Source: CANJDH01 sp031430015 (GTDB lineage: Bacteria; Pseudomonadota; Gammaproteobacteria; Burkholderiales; JAEUOS01). Taken from it: a DNA stretch of 46,599 bases. Each line of letters starts with the position of its first letter. Position 1 is the first letter of the stretch. Positions 31,194-38,665 of the stretch are shown here, piece after piece. The translations under genes were made by a program, and so were the position numbers. The stretch is from the NCBI GenBank assembly GCA_031430015.1, contig JANPAR010000207.1:1-46599 (forward strand), read 5' to 3'. The notes under the pieces are model-generated. The model ran no database searches, had not been told where the DNA came from, and worked only from the letters and a program-made list of their open reading frames with translations.

Positions 31194-32265
31194 CGCTGTA
31201 CTCCTCGGGGTGCGCCTCGCTGCGTGCCTCTGGATGCGCCTGCGCGCCCTTCTGCTCGGCTTTGACCAGGCGCTGCAGCATGAAGCGCACCTGATTGAGC
31301 GCGAAGTCGCCACGCGTGCCGCGCATGCGCGCCGCCGGATCAGCGTCAATGTTTTTTTGCTGCGCTTCGATAATCGAGCGGTCTTCGGCAAAAGCTGTTT
31401 CGATGCCCTTCTGCACCGTATTAATTACCGAGGAATCACCATGCGGAAAGTGGCATGGCTGAATCCAGAAATAGTGGGTGGTGCTCTCGGTCTCTGGCGT
31501 GAGCAGCGAAAAATGCCGGAAGTGCAGGGCGTCGTGCCGGGCCGCCGAGGGGACTTCACCGCCGGGCGGTGCCGAGCCTGCCCAGTTCTCAAATACGCTC
31601 GGTAGCCACCAGACTTGCTCGTTCCAGAAATCAACCGGGCCGGTAAAGCGGCCAGCCGCCGCGTGCAGCGGTGAAGCTGGCGTGCCGCGAATTACACGGC
31701 GCAGACGCACGCCGCTCTCGAACGGCGTCACTTCCGGCTGGGCATTGGGGAAGTTCTTGTTCGCCAGCGTGGTGCGATGCACGAAAGTGAGGTGCGCAAA
31801 ATCGAGCAGGTTGTCGGCGATGAGCTGGTAGTTGGCAGCGTAGTGGAGATAGCCGCGCGCCACCGGCCAATCGGGTTCCGTATTCCAGTGACAGTCGACG
31901 ATGCGGGCGGGATCAGCCAGCGCTGGCTCGCCCATCCAGATCCACACCAGGCCATGCCGCTCCACCACCGGGTAGCTGCGCACGCACATGGCCGCTGGAA
32001 TGTCTGCCTGGCCGGGAATCTCGATGCACTGGCCGTCGGCGTTGAATTTGAGTCCGTGATAGCGGCAGCGCAATCCGCCCGGCTCAAGATCGCCCAGCGA
32101 CAGCGGCGCGAAGCGGTGGCAGCAGCGGTCGGCCAGCGCGGCGGGCGCGCCGTCATCGCTGCGGAACAGCACCACACGGTCATCGAGCAGAGTGCGCGCC
32201 AGAAGCGCAGCGCCGGTCACTTCCGGCGCGTGGGCGGCGACATACCAGGCATTGCGGACAAACAC
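31186..32265 (-). CDS. VanA-like Rieske non-haem iron oxygenase 3
   Basis: A 359-residue oxygenase of the same family as the two at 20982-23161. Rieske ligands are in ADRCCHRFAPLSLG and LRCRYHGLKFN; iron ligands in NLLDFAHLTFVHR. GTG at 32265 is taken as the start because GGAGGAAG precedes it by about 7 nt and the protein then begins (f)MFVRNAWYVAAHAPE, as relatives do. The frame is open much further upstream, but that part is antisense to the MarR gene. The C-terminal tail is hydrophilic with a short HPEARSEAHPEE repeat. It is the first gene of the leftward series and faces the divergent MarR gene. Confidence 0.92.
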   Translation of the reverse strand: MFVRNAWYVAAHAPEVTGAALLARTLLDDRVVLFRSDDGAPAALADRCCHRFAPLSLGDLEPGGLRCRYHGLKFNADGQCIEIPGQADIPAAMCVRSYPVVERHGLVWIWMGEPALADPARIVDCHWNTEPDWPVARGYLHYAANYQLIADNLLDFAHLTFVHRTTLANKNFPNAQPEVTPFESGVRLRRVIRGTPASPLHAAAGRFTGPVDFWNEQVWWLPSVFENWAGSAPPGGEVPSAARHDALHFRHFSLLTPETESTTHYFWIQPCHFPHGDSSVINTVQKGIETAFAEDRSIIEAQQKNIDADPAARMRGTRGDFALNQVRFMLQRLVKAEQKGAQAHPEARSEAHPEEYSDA

Positions 32266-32329
32266 GTTAGCTTCCTCCTTCGGTTCGGCGCTGCGGGGCG
32301 TTCCCTTTCCCATCACACCTGCTATTCCC

Positions 32330-32358
32330 TTGACAGGTGCTGCGCGGTACGGCAGTAT
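32330..32358 (+). promoter_or_regulatory. Promoter of the MarR gene (TTGACA-17-CAGTAT)
   Basis: TTGACA at 32330-32335 matches the -35 consensus exactly; CAGTAT at 32353-32358 follows at the ideal 17-bp spacing. The perfect 12-bp palindrome GGGAATATTCCC (32361-32372) lies around the predicted start point and is a good candidate operator for the MarR protein itself. Confidence 0.55.
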
Positions 32359-32360
32359 GC

Positions 32361-32372
32361 GGGAATATTCCC
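32361..32372. promoter_or_regulatory. Palindrome GGGAATATTCCC, candidate MarR operator
   Basis: A perfect 12-bp dyad between the divergent Rieske 3 and MarR genes, just downstream of the predicted -10 element. MarR regulators bind dyads and often repress their own gene and a divergent operon; this role is inferred from position. Confidence 0.5.
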
Positions 32373-32401
32373 GTAATTTCAAGTGTCGTAATTTCAAGTG
32401 C
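32372..32401 (+). repeat. 15-bp tandem duplication in the MarR leader
   Basis: CGTAATTTCAAGTGT (32372-32386) is followed directly by CGTAATTTCAAGTGC (32387-32401). It looks like a recent duplication in the 5' untranslated region. Confidence 0.8.
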
Positions 32402-32460
32402 GCCGCAGATCTGTCTTGCGCGTCGCGCCGAAGCTCTTCCATTTCACCTCGCCCCAACCC

Positions 32461-32973
32461 ATGCCCGCTGCTCCGCGAAAGCGCACTACCGCTGCTGCAC
32501 CCGTATTTCGCGTCTCCGAGTGGCCGATCGCGCATTTCGCCCGCATTGAGCGCCAGCATCAACTCAATGCGGCACGCGTACTCGCGCCGCATGGTTTGCA
32601 GCACCGCGAATGGCGCATGCTGGCGATCCTCGACGAGATGGGTATTTCTGCTGTAACGGCGCTGGCGGAACGTGCCGTGATCGAGCGCTCGACGATTGGC
32701 AAATTGCTGGTACGGCTCGAAGCCAAGGGGCTGGTAATGCGCGTGGCTGCGGGTGGCGACACACGCACCAACCCGGTCAAACTGACGGCGGCAGGCAGAA
32801 CGCTGTTGACCAAAAGTGTGGAGTCGATCCGGCAACTGTTCGAGCAGTACCAGTGGGACATGACGAGTGCCGATTTTGCGGTGCTCATGAAGCTGACGGC
32901 GCAATTCCGGCGCGGCGTGGAACGGGTCGCCGCCCTTCAAAAATCCAAAGGACGAGGGACAGAGAATGAATGA
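32461..32973 (+). CDS. MarR-family transcriptional regulator
   Basis: A 170-residue winged-helix regulator: RIERQHQLNAARVLAPHGLQHREWRML, given as dimerisation helix RQHQLNAARVL and HGLQHREWRML, then EMGISAVTALAERAVIERST and IGKLLVRLEAKGLVMRV (recognition helix and wing), with DTRTNPVKLTAAGRTLL as the wing tip. MarR proteins are usually released from DNA by small phenolic ligands, which fits the neighbouring aromatic oxygenases. The ATG at 32461 is the first in-frame Met after the promoter; an in-frame GTG at 32398 lies in the tandem repeat and is less likely. The last codons overlap the SDR gene start by 8 bp. Confidence 0.92.
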   Translation: MPAAPRKRTTAAAPVFRVSEWPIAHFARIERQHQLNAARVLAPHGLQHREWRMLAILDEMGISAVTALAERAVIERSTIGKLLVRLEAKGLVMRVAAGGDTRTNPVKLTAAGRTLLTKSVESIRQLFEQYQWDMTSADFAVLMKLTAQFRRGVERVAALQKSKGRGTENE

Positions 32974-33754
32974 ATCACTGCATGGCAAAACCATTTTGGT
33001 GACTGGGGCAGCTTCGGGTATCGGTGCGGCGTCTGCGCACAGGCTGGTCGACGCGGGGGCCAGCGTGATTGCACTGGACTTGCGCGCACCCGCACAGCCC
33101 GGTCTTGCCGCCTTGCCTTTCCATCGGGTTGACATGGGCGACGCAGGCAGCATCAGTGCGGTGCTGCAAGCGTTGCCGGCCAAGATCGATGGCCTATGCA
33201 ACATTGCGGGCATCCCCGGAACGCAGGGTGCAGAGCAGACCATGCGCATCAACTACCTCGGCTTGCGTCATCTGACCGAGGCCCTGTTGCCGCGCATGCC
33301 GGCCGGCTCGGCCATCGTCAATCTCGCGTCGGTGGCGGGCAACCAGTGGCCCGAGCGCTTTGCCGCCCATCGCGCGCTGGCGCAGACCGCCGGGTTCGAC
33401 GCGGGCAGCGCGTGGCTGGCGCAGCAGCCGCCGCCGCAAGAGACCGTGTACCAATACTCGAAAGAGGCGCTGATCGTGTGGACCATGGTCCGCGCCGGTG
33501 CCATGCACCGCGAACACGGGGTGCGCATGAACTGCGTCAGCCCCGGCCCGGTCGACACCGCGATTCTGGAAGACTTCCGCAACAGCCTCGGACGCGACAA
33601 GGTCGCAAAGGCAATTGAACAGATGGGCCGCCCCGGACATCCGGACGACATCGCACCCGTCGTTGTTTTCTTGTGTTCGCCTGCTTCGGCGTGGATCGCC
33701 GGCGAAAACATCCGTGTTGATGGGGCGCTTACCGCTGCCCGCGCCATGGCCTGA
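32966..33754 (+). CDS. SDR oxidoreductase, coniferyl-alcohol dehydrogenase / 3-alpha-HSD-like
   Basis: A 262-residue short-chain dehydrogenase with TILVTGAASGIGAASAHRL (cofactor motif), CNIAGIPGTQGAEQTMRINYLG and VNLASVAGNQWPERF. The catalytic Tyr-x3-Lys is in VYQYSKEALIVWTM, unusually far (about 50 residues) after the Ser because of an inserted segment (AAHRALAQTAGFDAGSAWLA). This layout is that of the coniferyl-alcohol dehydrogenase and 3-alpha-hydroxysteroid dehydrogenase subgroup. Activity on a phenylpropanoid or cyclic alcohol is therefore plausible but not proven. It is co-transcribed with the MarR gene and convergent with the GMC gene (23-bp gap). Confidence 0.88.
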   Translation: MNESLHGKTILVTGAASGIGAASAHRLVDAGASVIALDLRAPAQPGLAALPFHRVDMGDAGSISAVLQALPAKIDGLCNIAGIPGTQGAEQTMRINYLGLRHLTEALLPRMPAGSAIVNLASVAGNQWPERFAAHRALAQTAGFDAGSAWLAQQPPPQETVYQYSKEALIVWTMVRAGAMHREHGVRMNCVSPGPVDTAILEDFRNSLGRDKVAKAIEQMGRPGHPDDIAPVVVFLCSPASAWIAGENIRVDGALTAARAMA

Positions 33755-33777
33755 CGCGCGCGCGGTTGCTGCGGCGT

Positions 33778-35403
33778 TCATGCCTGCAGCTCCGCGCGCA
33801 GCCACTCTGCGGCGCGTTCGGCCATCATCATGACCGGCGCGTTGGTATTGCCGGAAACAATGCGTGGCATTGCCGACGCGTCCACCACACGCAGGCCTGC
33901 CACGCCGCGTACCTTGAAGCGGTGATCGAGCACCGCCAGCGCGTCACCGTCCGGCCCCATCGCGCAGGTGCCAACCGGATGAAAGATGCTGCCGGCGCGC
34001 TGCCGGACCCACGCCAGCAAATCGGCATCGCTCTCGACCTCGCCGGCCGGTTCGTGAGCGGCCGAGATGAAGCTGGCGAGAGGTGCGGCGCGCGCGATGT
34101 CACGCATCTTGCGCACCATTGCCACGGCGAGCCTCTGATCTGCCAGAGCGGAAAGGTAGCGCGCCCGGATCAGCGGGGCGGCGAGCGGATCGGTGCTCGC
34201 AATTTCTATGCTGCCGCGGCTGTGCGGACGCAGGAGGCAGGCCGACAACGTTATGCCGGGAAACGGATGCGGCGGCTGATGCGGGCGGTCGAAGCTCACC
34301 AGACCGAAGTGAATCTGCACATCCGGCCAGGCGGCATCCGGGGCCAGCTTGAAAAAGGCCCCGGCACGATACACACCGTTGCGCAAGGCACCTGTGCGCG
34401 TGAAGGCATAGCGCACAAACTCGCGCGCGCTGCGCCAGTGGCTGTTGGCGATGTCGTTGAGCGTCTCCACCCCCTGACAGCGAAACGACGGGCGCACCTG
34501 CACGTGGTCTTGCAGGTTTTGGCCAACGCCTGCGAGCGGCACCTGGACGGCGATACCGTGACGCGCCAGCAAGGCCGGGTCACCGATCCCCGATAGTTGC
34601 AGCAGCTGCGGTGATTGAATCGCGCCTGCGCACACGATCACCTGATGGCGTGCGCGAATCACGCGGCGCGCGCCGTTCTGGACAAACTCGGCCCCGACAG
34701 CACGGCCCTGCTCGATCAGCACGCGCGCAGCGTGCAGGCCGCAGAGCAGCTTCAAATTGGGGCGGTGCCGGGCCGGGTCGAGATACGCGCGTGCGGCACT
34801 CATGCGGCGGCCGCGGCGTGTGGTCATCTGAAAGTAAGCGGCCCCGGCGTTGTCGCCGGTATTGAAATCCGTCACCGGTGCGATGCCGCACTGGCCGGCC
34901 GCTTCGATAAAAGCGTCGGACAGGACATCGCGCGGAATGTTGGATACCCAGAGCGGCCCGCCGACGCCATCCGCCGGTCCGGGCGCTTCGGCGCGGTGCA
35001 TGGCCCGCTGGAACACGGGCAACACCTGCCGCCATTCCCAGCCAGGCAGGCCGAGCGCGGCCCACTGGTCATAGTCGGCCTGATGTCCGCGCAGATACAG
35101 CATGCCGTTGATCAGGCTGGTGCCACCCGGCCCTTTGCCGCGCGGCCACGGCAGGCGGCGCTGCGCCATGTCTGCTTCTGCCTCGGTCTCGAAGCGCCAG
35201 TCGAAGGCCGGATTGCCGACCGTCTTGAAGTAGCCAATCGGAATGTCGAGCCAGGGATAAGAAGAAGGCTGTCCCGCTTCCGTGAGCTTGACATCGAGCT
35301 GCGTGTCGGCACTCAGCCGGCCGGCAAGCACGCAGCCGGCCGATCCCGCACCGATGATCAGCACGTCGGTTTCAATATCCTGGGTCAAGCTGCGACTCCG
35401 CAT
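33778..35403 (-). CDS. GMC family FAD-dependent oxidoreductase (choline-dehydrogenase-like)
   Basis: A 541-residue glucose-methanol-choline oxidoreductase. The FAD motif is VLIIGAGSAGCVLAGRLS. GMC signature 1 is in WPRGKGPGGTSLINGMLYLRG (short excerpt PGGTSLINGMLYLRG), and signature 2 is VCAGAIQSPQLLQLSGIG. The C-terminal active-site region reads GSIFHPVGTCAMG and MPRIVSGNTNAPVMMMAERA. Such enzymes oxidise primary or secondary alcohols to aldehydes or ketones, passing electrons to a quinone or O2. It is last in the leftward operon after the SDR at 35411-36247 and could process an alcohol produced by the ring-hydroxylating oxygenase, by inference. Confidence 0.92.
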   Translation of the reverse strand: MRSRSLTQDIETDVLIIGAGSAGCVLAGRLSADTQLDVKLTEAGQPSSYPWLDIPIGYFKTVGNPAFDWRFETEAEADMAQRRLPWPRGKGPGGTSLINGMLYLRGHQADYDQWAALGLPGWEWRQVLPVFQRAMHRAEAPGPADGVGGPLWVSNIPRDVLSDAFIEAAGQCGIAPVTDFNTGDNAGAAYFQMTTRRGRRMSAARAYLDPARHRPNLKLLCGLHAARVLIEQGRAVGAEFVQNGARRVIRARHQVIVCAGAIQSPQLLQLSGIGDPALLARHGIAVQVPLAGVGQNLQDHVQVRPSFRCQGVETLNDIANSHWRSAREFVRYAFTRTGALRNGVYRAGAFFKLAPDAAWPDVQIHFGLVSFDRPHQPPHPFPGITLSACLLRPHSRGSIEIASTDPLAAPLIRARYLSALADQRLAVAMVRKMRDIARAAPLASFISAAHEPAGEVESDADLLAWVRQRAGSIFHPVGTCAMGPDGDALAVLDHRFKVRGVAGLRVVDASAMPRIVSGNTNAPVMMMAERAAEWLRAELQA

Positions 35404-35410
35404 GCAGGCG

Positions 35411-36247
35411 TCATATCGTCACACCGCCATCGACACCGATCACCTGCCCAGTGATATTGGCTGCGGCACCCGAGCACAAGAAGGCGGTGAGCGCGGCCAC
35501 TTCTTCTGCGCTTTGCGGGCGGCCCATCGGCACGTGCGTTTGGATGCGCGCAGCGAACACTTCGCTTGCGGAGCGGTTCGCCGCGCCATCGTCACGCTGC
35601 GCCATGACTTCACCCAATTTTTCCCACAGCGGCGTCCACACGAAGCCCGGGCAGATCGCGTTGACCGTGACACCCTCGGCGGCAAGATCACGCGCCAATA
35701 CCTTGGTGAGCGAAATCAGCGCCGCTTTTGAGACGCTGTACGGCGGCATGTACGCCGCCGAGATGACGCCGGTAATCGACGAGATGTTGACGATGCGTCC
35801 CTGCGTCGATTGCTGCAATGCGTCGGCTGCCGCCTTGCAGACAAAGAACGCGCCCTTCACGTTGACCGCGAGGGTGCGGTCCCAATCGGCTTCGGTGTTG
35901 TTGGTAAACGGCATGCCAGGGTTTGAGGCGATGCCCGCGCTGTTGACCACGATGTCAATGCCCGCGTGAGCTGCACGGGCCTGCGCCACGGCGCTGATCA
36001 CATCAGCTTCCACTGCGACGTCACAGCCGAAGGTGCGCGCCACACCGCCGTTGGTGCCAATCGCCGCCGCCTCGCGTTCTGCGGCCGCAGTGTCCCGGTC
36101 GAGCAGGGCGACTGCCGCGCCTTGTGCTGCAAGCAGGTGCGCGATGGCGCGGCCGATGCCGGCACCGGCACCGGTCACTACGGCAGAGCGCCCATCAAGA
36201 CGCATCCACACTGACAGGGGCGGTGAGGCGGTGACTGCGGACATCAT
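35411..36247 (-). CDS. SDR family oxidoreductase (FabG-like)
   Basis: A 278-residue classical SDR with SAVVTGAGAGIGRAIAHLLA, VNSAGIASNPGMPF, NISSITGVISAAYMPPYSVSKAAL (Ser, Tyr-x3-Lys) and NAICPGFVWTPLWEKLGEV; it ends VIGVDGGVTI. The ATG at 36247 (AAGG a few nt before) is preferred; ATG 36244 or an upstream in-frame Met at 36271 are alternatives, the last overlapping the beta-subunit gene by 17 bp. As a neighbour of a ring-hydroxylating dioxygenase it may act as the cis-diol or alcohol dehydrogenase of that pathway. Confidence 0.88.
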   Translation of the reverse strand: MMSAVTASPPLSVWMRLDGRSAVVTGAGAGIGRAIAHLLAAQGAAVALLDRDTAAAEREAAAIGTNGGVARTFGCDVAVEADVISAVAQARAAHAGIDIVVNSAGIASNPGMPFTNNTEADWDRTLAVNVKGAFFVCKAAADALQQSTQGRIVNISSITGVISAAYMPPYSVSKAALISLTKVLARDLAAEGVTVNAICPGFVWTPLWEKLGEVMAQRDDGAANRSASEVFAARIQTHVPMGRPQSAEEVAALTAFLCSGAAANITGQVIGVDGGVTI

Positions 36248-36254
36248 CGCTGCC

Positions 36255-36827
36255 TTAGAAAAAAATGCCAAGATTTTTTTGCGTCACCACCGACTGGTCA
36301 AGAATGATGGTGCGTTGCGCGATCTGCCAGCCCGCGCCCGCGCGGCGCAATACATCGTCGCGCATGCCGGCGAACAACTCGGTATCGTACTCGAGGTGCG
36401 AGCGGTAAATCAGAAAGTTGGAACGCACGCTGATCTCGCTTTCGTTGAGACGCGCCATGACCTCGATATTGGTGACCAGATGGCGTACCCGCGATGGCGG
36501 CGTTTCGGCCCAGGCCATGCCGGTGTCGAGGCGGCGCACGCGATTGGTCAAACTGGTCTTGTTTTCCTCGAAATGCGCCAACTCGCCAGGCGCGGTGCGC
36601 TCTTTGCCGAGGTCGCGCCCGGTGCGGTTAGTGATGATCGGCATCCAGTAGCGCACGTCGTCGGCAAACAGCGCCAGCCATTGATGCAGGTGCTGATCGT
36701 CGAGCAGGCGCGCCTCCATCACCAGAAAGGCCTGCACTTCGAACCACAGGGCCATGTCGTTCAAGGCGGGCGGTGCCACCTTTGGCGCCACGGCACGCGC
36801 CGGTGTGGCGGCGGCGGTTGCACTCAT
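36255..36827 (-). CDS. Aromatic-ring-hydroxylating oxygenase, beta subunit
   Basis: A 190-residue NTF2-fold small subunit: LWFEVQAFLVMEARLLDDQHLHQWLALF (excerpt EARLLDDQHLHQWLALF), DDVRYWMPIITNRTGRDL, TGMAWAETPPSRVRHLVTNIEV and YDTELFAGMRDDVLRRAG are all landmarks of the ring-hydroxylating beta family. It structurally supports the alpha subunit hexamer. The start overlaps the alpha stop (ATGA). Confidence 0.93.
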   Translation of the reverse strand: MSATAAATPARAVAPKVAPPALNDMALWFEVQAFLVMEARLLDDQHLHQWLALFADDVRYWMPIITNRTGRDLGKERTAPGELAHFEENKTSLTNRVRRLDTGMAWAETPPSRVRHLVTNIEVMARLNESEISVRSNFLIYRSHLEYDTELFAGMRDDVLRRAGAGWQIAQRTIILDQSVVTQKNLGIFF

Positions 36828-38182
36828 CGCACACCGCCGTGAGCGGCAGGCGCATTGATGGGCCCGCGGCGCGGATTCACGCGCGGCGGGGCTGGATCAT
36901 CCATCAACGCCGCCCAGTGTTGATAAAAACCACGCTGGTTGATTTCGGACTGAAATTTCCCCAGACGCCCGCGAATATCCGGATGAATCGATTTGGGATC
37001 ATCAATCTCGTCACCCAGCCCCATCTCCAGATTTTGCGGATATTGGCGCGCCACGTATCCCGCGCCTGACGACGAGCATTGCACCCAGTTGTCCACGTCA
37101 TCGGCTTCCCAGGTGCCACTGGTGCCGTGGCGCTGCAGTTCATGCACACGTATTTCGGCCTTGTGCGCGTCCGGCGCGTTCTTGTCGACAAAGCACCAGC
37201 CCCAGGCCTCGGTAAGGTTCGGCCCCTTGGGGTGCCAGATGCGCATCGCGCCGCCTTGCCAGAGCATCGACAGGTTGGGAAAAATCGTCGCGTGCATCGG
37301 CGAGAAATGCACGCCGCGCAAGGCACCCAGGCGCTGTTCGGCCTCGTCGATGCGCGAGCGTTCGTACGCCTCAAATTCGGGGAGTGCCATGCTCACGTAA
37401 ACCTCCTTGCTCTCGGCCCAGCGCGTACCGAAACCGTGGCCGCCGCCCGGATGCACCTGAAAGCCTTCGTAGCCATAGCCACTCTTGCGGCGCGGCATGC
37501 CTTCGAAGCCCGAGCTCCAGGCCGACTTGTGGCTGACCGGGCCGTGATAACTGTCACCGATGAAATTGTCGGCGGGGAATTTCCAGTTGCAGCGCACCAG
37601 CCACTTGTGCGCGCCGCCGATGAACTCGATGCCGCCTTCGCGGCGGTCGAGGATCATGTCGAGATACCAGGCCATGTCGCCGAGATAATCGGTGAGTGAG
37701 GGCGCTGCGGCATCGAAGGTGGCGAACAGCAGGCCCTTGTAGCTCGCGATCTGCGCCACCGGCACCAGGCCGTGTGCATCGAGGTCGAGCTTTTCGAGAT
37801 AGATTTCCTTGTAGCCCGGCACGTTCGACAGACGGCCATCGTTGCTGAAGGTCCAGCCGTGGAACGGGCAGGTGAAGGCACGTGCATTGCCGGCGTCGGC
37901 GCGGCACACGCGGTTGCCACGATGGCGGCACATGTTGAGATAGCAGCCAATCGTGCCATCGGGCTTCTTGGTCACGATGACCGGGTCCTGGCCCATGTAG
38001 GTGGTGAAGTAATCATTTACCTTGGGCAACAGCGATTCGTGGCCGAGAAACAGCCAGCAGCGTGCGAATACGCGCTCCAGCTCCAACTCGTAGATGTGCT
38101 GGTCAGTGAAGATCGAACGGTCGATGGTGCCGTGCGTGACATCGATCAGGTGTTCGAAGTGGCTATGCCGGGGGGCGTTCAT
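36824..38182 (-). CDS. Aromatic-ring-hydroxylating oxygenase, alpha subunit
   Basis: A 452-residue Rieske alpha subunit, catalysing dihydroxylation or monooxygenation of an aromatic ring. The Rieske ligands are in NMCRHRGNRVCRAD (C-x-H) and FTCPFHGWTFSNDG (C-x2-H). The iron centre is in NFIGDSYHGPVSHKSA (two His four residues apart, preceded by Asp). It begins MNAPRHSHFEHLIDVTHG with the usual IFTDQHIYELELERVFARCW segment. It belongs to the large alpha/beta group that also needs a ferredoxin and a reductase; only a ferredoxin-like gene (38220-38543) is adjacent. Substrate cannot be read from the sequence. Confidence 0.94.
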   Translation of the reverse strand: MNAPRHSHFEHLIDVTHGTIDRSIFTDQHIYELELERVFARCWLFLGHESLLPKVNDYFTTYMGQDPVIVTKKPDGTIGCYLNMCRHRGNRVCRADAGNARAFTCPFHGWTFSNDGRLSNVPGYKEIYLEKLDLDAHGLVPVAQIASYKGLLFATFDAAAPSLTDYLGDMAWYLDMILDRREGGIEFIGGAHKWLVRCNWKFPADNFIGDSYHGPVSHKSAWSSGFEGMPRRKSGYGYEGFQVHPGGGHGFGTRWAESKEVYVSMALPEFEAYERSRIDEAEQRLGALRGVHFSPMHATIFPNLSMLWQGGAMRIWHPKGPNLTEAWGWCFVDKNAPDAHKAEIRVHELQRHGTSGTWEADDVDNWVQCSSSGAGYVARQYPQNLEMGLGDEIDDPKSIHPDIRGRLGKFQSEINQRGFYQHWAALMDDPAPPRVNPRRGPINAPAAHGGVR

Positions 38183-38219
38183 GCAAAACTCCCTTTCCTT
38201 GATTTACCAGACAGACCAA

Positions 38220-38543
38220 TCACAGATCGAGCACCAGGCGTTCACCGCGCGCACGTGACACGCACACCATCATGATCTGGCCGCCAGCGCGTTCGTCATC
38301 CGTCAGCACCTCGTCACGGTGGTCGATTTCGCCTTCGAGCACCGCGCACTCGCAGGTGCCGCATACGCCTTCCCGGCAGACCGAGGGGACGATTACCCCC
38401 TCCAATTCGAGCGTGTCGAGAATCGACTCTCCCGGTGCAATTTCAAATTCCAGTCCACGTTGCGCAAGGCGCACGGTGAACGCGTGATTCGTGACCGGCA
38501 GGCCGGCTGCGCAGGGTGCATGTGGCGTGACTGGGTTTGTCAT
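38220..38543 (-). CDS. Stand-alone [2Fe-2S] ferredoxin, homologous to the VanB C-terminal domain
   Basis: A 107-residue plant-type ferredoxin with CREGVCGTCECAVLEGE (C-x4-C-x2-C) and a fourth Cys in IMMVCVSRARGERLVLDL. The sequence from GESILDTLELEGV to the terminal LVLDL closely follows the C-terminal domain of VanB/phthalate-dioxygenase-reductase proteins, but the FMN and NAD domains that precede it in those proteins are absent. The ATG at 38543 is used; an open frame further upstream shows no reductase features. It probably passes electrons to the oxygenase encoded 37 bp downstream. The reductase must come from elsewhere in the genome. Confidence 0.88.
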   Translation of the reverse strand: MTNPVTPHAPCAAGLPVTNHAFTVRLAQRGLEFEIAPGESILDTLELEGVIVPSVCREGVCGTCECAVLEGEIDHRDEVLTDDERAGGQIMMVCVSRARGERLVLDL

Positions 38544-38632
38544 GGTGGTCAGGTGGGGCGAACCACGAAGCGAACAGCAAGCTTCCATTCTATGCAGTAC
38601 CCAAGCCCGCCGGGATGCTGCTTTTTGATAGT

Positions 38633-38649
38633 GATAACCTGTGGTTATC
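38633..38649. promoter_or_regulatory. LysR-type binding box GATAACCTGTGGTTATC
   Basis: A perfect 7-3-7 dyad containing the LTTR pattern T-N11-A (ATAAC-N5-GTTAT), between the divergent ferredoxin and LysR genes, 17 bp before the LysR start. It is the expected recognition site for the LysR protein and would let it control both its own gene and the leftward dioxygenase operon. Confidence 0.65.
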
Positions 38650-38665
38650 GGACAAGGAGGCCATT

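Noticed and set aside
32266..33252. Long N-terminal extension of Rieske oxygenase 3 (frame open to 33252)
   Set aside because: This part is antisense to the MarR and SDR genes and has no family similarity; a GTG with a strong ribosome-binding site at 32265 gives the normal length.
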